A stretch of DNA of 64,000 bases from Blastocatellia bacterium (GTDB lineage: Bacteria; Acidobacteriota; Blastocatellia; Pyrinomonadales; Pyrinomonadaceae). The translations under genes were made by a program, and so were the position numbers. The notes below the pieces were generated by a model that was not told where the DNA came from, did not search any database, and saw only the letters and a list, made by a program, of their open reading frames with translations. Location: contig PMSM01000006.1 of assembly GCA_003168335.1 (NCBI GenBank), positions 310,001 to 374,000 on the forward strand. Reading direction: 5' to 3'. How positions within the stretch are numbered: position 1 is the first letter of the stretch; every line of letters begins with the position of its first letter. Below, in pieces: positions 61,951 to 64,000 of this stretch.

Positions 61951-62856
61951 CTAATACCGACCTAAAACCCTGCGCCGAAGACGCCGGTACAACTTAGGGG
62001 TCCAACCTACAAAATGGTTTTCAAGAGTGAACTTGTCCGCTTCTCTGTTGCTCGCCATATACCGGGGGTGGTTCAGAGGAAAACTCATTGCCTCGGTCGC
62101 CAAATTAGCTGATGGGTTGTCCAGGGCTTTGGTGTGGGTGGCGTCATTTCCCCATCCGATATTGGAAATCAAATTTACGTTCGGCAAAATCGCCAAACCG
62201 TGCTGGGCCCAGCAGGAAAAAATCCATTGGTAATCCCACACGTCTGAATTGCTGCTCAGACCGTCAAACACGGCCCGCCAGTACGCGGCAGATTCCCGGT
62301 CGCCAAGTGTGTCCGGGAGCCAGCTAGTCTCGCGTAGTTCCGGCCAGATCTTTGCTTCGAAATCGTAAAGCTGCCAGGCCCTGCGCCAGGTGGCCCAACC
62401 CCAGGTGTGCGGGTATCTCGAAAAGTAGTAACTCTCTATCGTGCGTCTGGTTCCATGCTGAAAATTATTACCGCTAATGGTCATTACGCGCTTATCGTTG
62501 CGGTAATACTCGAGCAACTCTTCGCAGAAACGGAAGAAGGTCGGATGAGGCAGGCAATCGTCCTCCAGGATAATAGCCTCTTCGACATTTTGAAAAACCC
62601 AATTAATTCCGGATGCCGGTCGCCGGCCGCAACCCAGATTTACGTCCGAGTAGTTCTTGAGCACCTCACAATCCCAATTCGGATTCTCAACGATTGCGCG
62701 CGCCGCAAGGCACCGCTCTTCTTCGCCGGGCTGATCCGCACGTGGGCCATCCGCAATCACCAACAGCTTCGCTGGGCGGGCTTTGCCAATCTCAGCGAAG
62801 ATGCGCGCGGTCAACTCGGGACGGTTGAAGATTAGTAAGGCGACGGGCGTGTTCAA
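61951..62856 (-). CDS. Glycosyltransferase, nucleotide-diphospho-sugar fold (HlpA/GNT-I-like)
   Basis: A 301-residue GT-A-fold enzyme: TPVALLIFNRPELTARIFAEI at the start, LVIADGPRAD, and the DxD-type EEAIILEDDCLPHPTFFRFCEELL. RYPHTWGWATWRRAW and WDYQWIFSCW are recurrent in polysaccharide-cluster transferases of this kind. It probably adds a sugar in the surface glycan made by this cluster. The acceptor is unknown. Confidence 0.85.
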   Translation of the reverse strand: MNTPVALLIFNRPELTARIFAEIGKARPAKLLVIADGPRADQPGEEERCLAARAIVENPNWDCEVLKNYSDVNLGCGRRPASGINWVFQNVEEAIILEDDCLPHPTFFRFCEELLEYYRNDKRVMTISGNNFQHGTRRTIESYYFSRYPHTWGWATWRRAWQLYDFEAKIWPELRETSWLPDTLGDRESAAYWRAVFDGLSSNSDVWDYQWIFSCWAQHGLAILPNVNLISNIGWGNDATHTKALDNPSANLATEAMSFPLNHPRYMASNREADKFTLENHFVGWTPKLYRRLRRRVLGRY

Positions 62857-62927
62857 GACTTTTTCTCAGACAAATTTTCAAACTGTTCGCCACTCTAGCG
62901 GCAAAATTGGGCGGTTGCCCTCTGCAA

Positions 62928-63587
62928 TCATTTTACCGCCTCAACGTACAGGCTCTCAAAGGCGCGAGCTTCTGTATCGATGTTCTTCATCCGCGGGTGT
63001 TGGGAAGAGCCGAAGCCCTGCTCGACAACCTCGCCAAAGCCCGCCTGTTTCAAGAGGAGGATTAGTGCCGGCGCATCATAGACCCACAGGTGCTGGCCGT
63101 CCTCGCGCATCATTTGGTTAATGCGATCCATCGGCGTTTCAATCGAACGACCGAACGATGAATGGCGCAGGAACTCGCCATCGTTCGCATACGCTCGCAA
63201 ATAACGACCCGCATCCGGCGTCGAAAGACGAATTACTCCTCCCTTTTGCAGCACGCGGTGACATTCTTTCAAGAGGCGAGAAGCGTCTTCTTTCGTGAGG
63301 TGTTCGATAACGTGTTCACCGAAGGCGGCAGTACAACTTTCGGAAGGAAACGGCAGCCCTTGTCGCAGGTCCCACACGATGTCGATGCCCTCGTTGCGAG
63401 CCATATCGACATTGACCCACTCGGACAAAAAGTTCGGCCCACAGCCGATGTTGATGCAAAGATCCTTCGCCGGAAGCGTCGCCAGCCGATGCCGAGTTCG
63501 CCGCCGCGCCTTCCAATCGTGGTACGGAGCCGCCACCCGATTGGCGCGCTTACGTCCCAACAGTTGGACAATGATTCGTTTCAGCAT
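62928..63587 (-). CDS. Class I SAM-dependent methyltransferase
   Basis: A 219-residue protein. The SAM site is LCINIGCGPNFLSEWVNVDMA; FGEHVIEHLTKEDASRLLKECHRVLQKGGVIRLSTPD is the typical downstream motif. The basic N-terminus (IIVQLLGRKRANRVAAPYHD) is common in sugar or glycan methyltransferases from surface-polysaccharide loci. It lies 13 bases after the partial methyltransferase at the right edge. Confidence 0.88.
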   Translation of the reverse strand: MLKRIIVQLLGRKRANRVAAPYHDWKARRRTRHRLATLPAKDLCINIGCGPNFLSEWVNVDMARNEGIDIVWDLRQGLPFPSESCTAAFGEHVIEHLTKEDASRLLKECHRVLQKGGVIRLSTPDAGRYLRAYANDGEFLRHSSFGRSIETPMDRINQMMREDGQHLWVYDAPALILLLKQAGFGEVVEQGFGSSQHPRMKNIDTEARAFESLYVEAVK

Positions 63588-63600
63588 CGCGGGTACACTC

Positions 63601-64000
63601 TCAGGCGCCCGCCGGCGCGTTCAAGCTCTCAACCTTGCCGCCGAGATGAAAGACGTAGACCGTAAAACTGTCAACCCAGGGAAACATCACATCGAAGATG
63701 TCCCGGTTGGCAAAGTATGCTTCTTGAAGTGGATGATACCGCCTGTCCATAATAAGGTTTTCCCACACGGTCGAACCGATGCCCTCCAGCTGGCGGGGAG
63801 AATATTCGAAGAAACAGAGCGTTTGATTGATGCTGACGACGTGCCACTTGTGGCGCTCTTTAGCCCAGGCAAACAGGATGTCTTCGCTAATCGTAGGCGT
63901 CTCCAGATAGCCGCGCTTTCCGATTCTCATGATCTCGGCGCAGGCTTTCACAGGATCGTCGACGTGCTCCAGAATATGAGCGCAATAAACAAAGTCGAAG
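63601..64000 (-). CDS. Methyltransferase-like protein, 5' end cut by window edge
   Basis: The minus-strand frame is open from the right edge, reading FDFVYCAHILEHVDDPVKAC before the first Met at 63951. The visible C-terminal part of about 132 residues has HILEHVDDP (a methyltransferase post-motif), RIGKRGYLETPTISEDILFAW and a His/Phe-rich tail (VVSINQTLCFFEYSP). It probably belongs to the same cluster of glycan methyltransferases. Confidence 0.75.
   Translation of the reverse strand, partial: FDFVYCAHILEHVDDPVKACAEIMRIGKRGYLETPTISEDILFAWAKERHKWHVVSINQTLCFFEYSPRQLEGIGSTVWENLIMDRRYHPLQEAYFANRDIFDVMFPWVDSFTVYVFHLGGKVESLNAPAGA

Overview
The window reads as a chromosomal segment of an Acidobacteriota member, most likely class Blastocatellia. 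This is inferred from gene content, not from an rRNA gene. The indicators are a VWFA-domain protein of the acidobacterial TIGR03436 type, an Oar-like TonB-dependent receptor with an N-terminal carboxypeptidase-regulatory domain, an ECF sigma factor of the TIGR02999 type next to a Ser/Thr kinase fused to a TolB-like propeller, many secreted or lipoprotein genes of unknown function, and GC-rich coding. I see no rRNA, no convincing tRNA, no transposase, no phage gene and no CRISPR array.

Layout. 1-6.5 kb: end of a crotonase gene, an M48-like protease, a propeller lipoprotein, a membrane protein divergent from an STT3/PMT-like glycosyltransferase, and a small lipoprotein. 6.6-13 kb (mostly minus): two-domain M16 protease, zinc MDR dehydrogenase, a secreted helical repeat protein, a D-aminoacylase-like amidohydrolase. 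13-21 kb: SRPBCC, VOC and AraC-type genes, GT2, DUF2891, VOC, and a one-chain aconitase-type enzyme with the small domain first. 21-30 kb: TPR protein, BrnT/BrnA toxin-antitoxin, large TonB receptor, NPP-type phosphodiesterase, endonuclease III, DUF962. 30-34.4 kb: VWFA protein, SigK-like ECF sigma, RskA-like anti-sigma and an exported truncated hemoglobin, all on plus. 34.5-42 kb: MBL hydrolase, DUF433/DUF5615 pair, AmmeMemoRadiSam radical SAM enzyme, several secreted proteins including a ricin-type lectin, YchF, an orphan HicB. 43-47 kb (minus): acyl-CoA dehydrogenase, TPR protein and one-chain E1 alpha-beta dehydrogenase, probably an acyl-CoA/branched-chain oxidation operon. 47-52 kb: flippase-like membrane protein, GT39-like transferase, 5'-nucleotidase. 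52-57 kb: ECF sigma, Ser/Thr kinase-propeller, then two small homologous proteins ending in VPGDGP-(P)GC and a Gly-rich tail. 57-64 kb (minus): Mpl murein-recycling ligase and a surface-polysaccharide cluster (UDP-xylose synthase-like, GMD-like, three methyltransferases, a glycosyltransferase) that runs off the right edge.

The most striking non-coding property is repeat load. At least nine families of short palindromic (REP/BIME-like) elements fill many intergenic gaps. One family has a 23-base piece inside the aconitase reading frame, and another supplies the last codons and stop of mpl. A 121-bp stretch is identical in two copies flanking a YdeI/OmdA gene. A separate 336-bp block at 41720-42055 is a degenerate 21-bp periodic array unlike any of the REP families.

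The leading candidates for something undescribed are the paired VPGDGP small proteins beside the kinase/sigma pair, and the 21-bp array.
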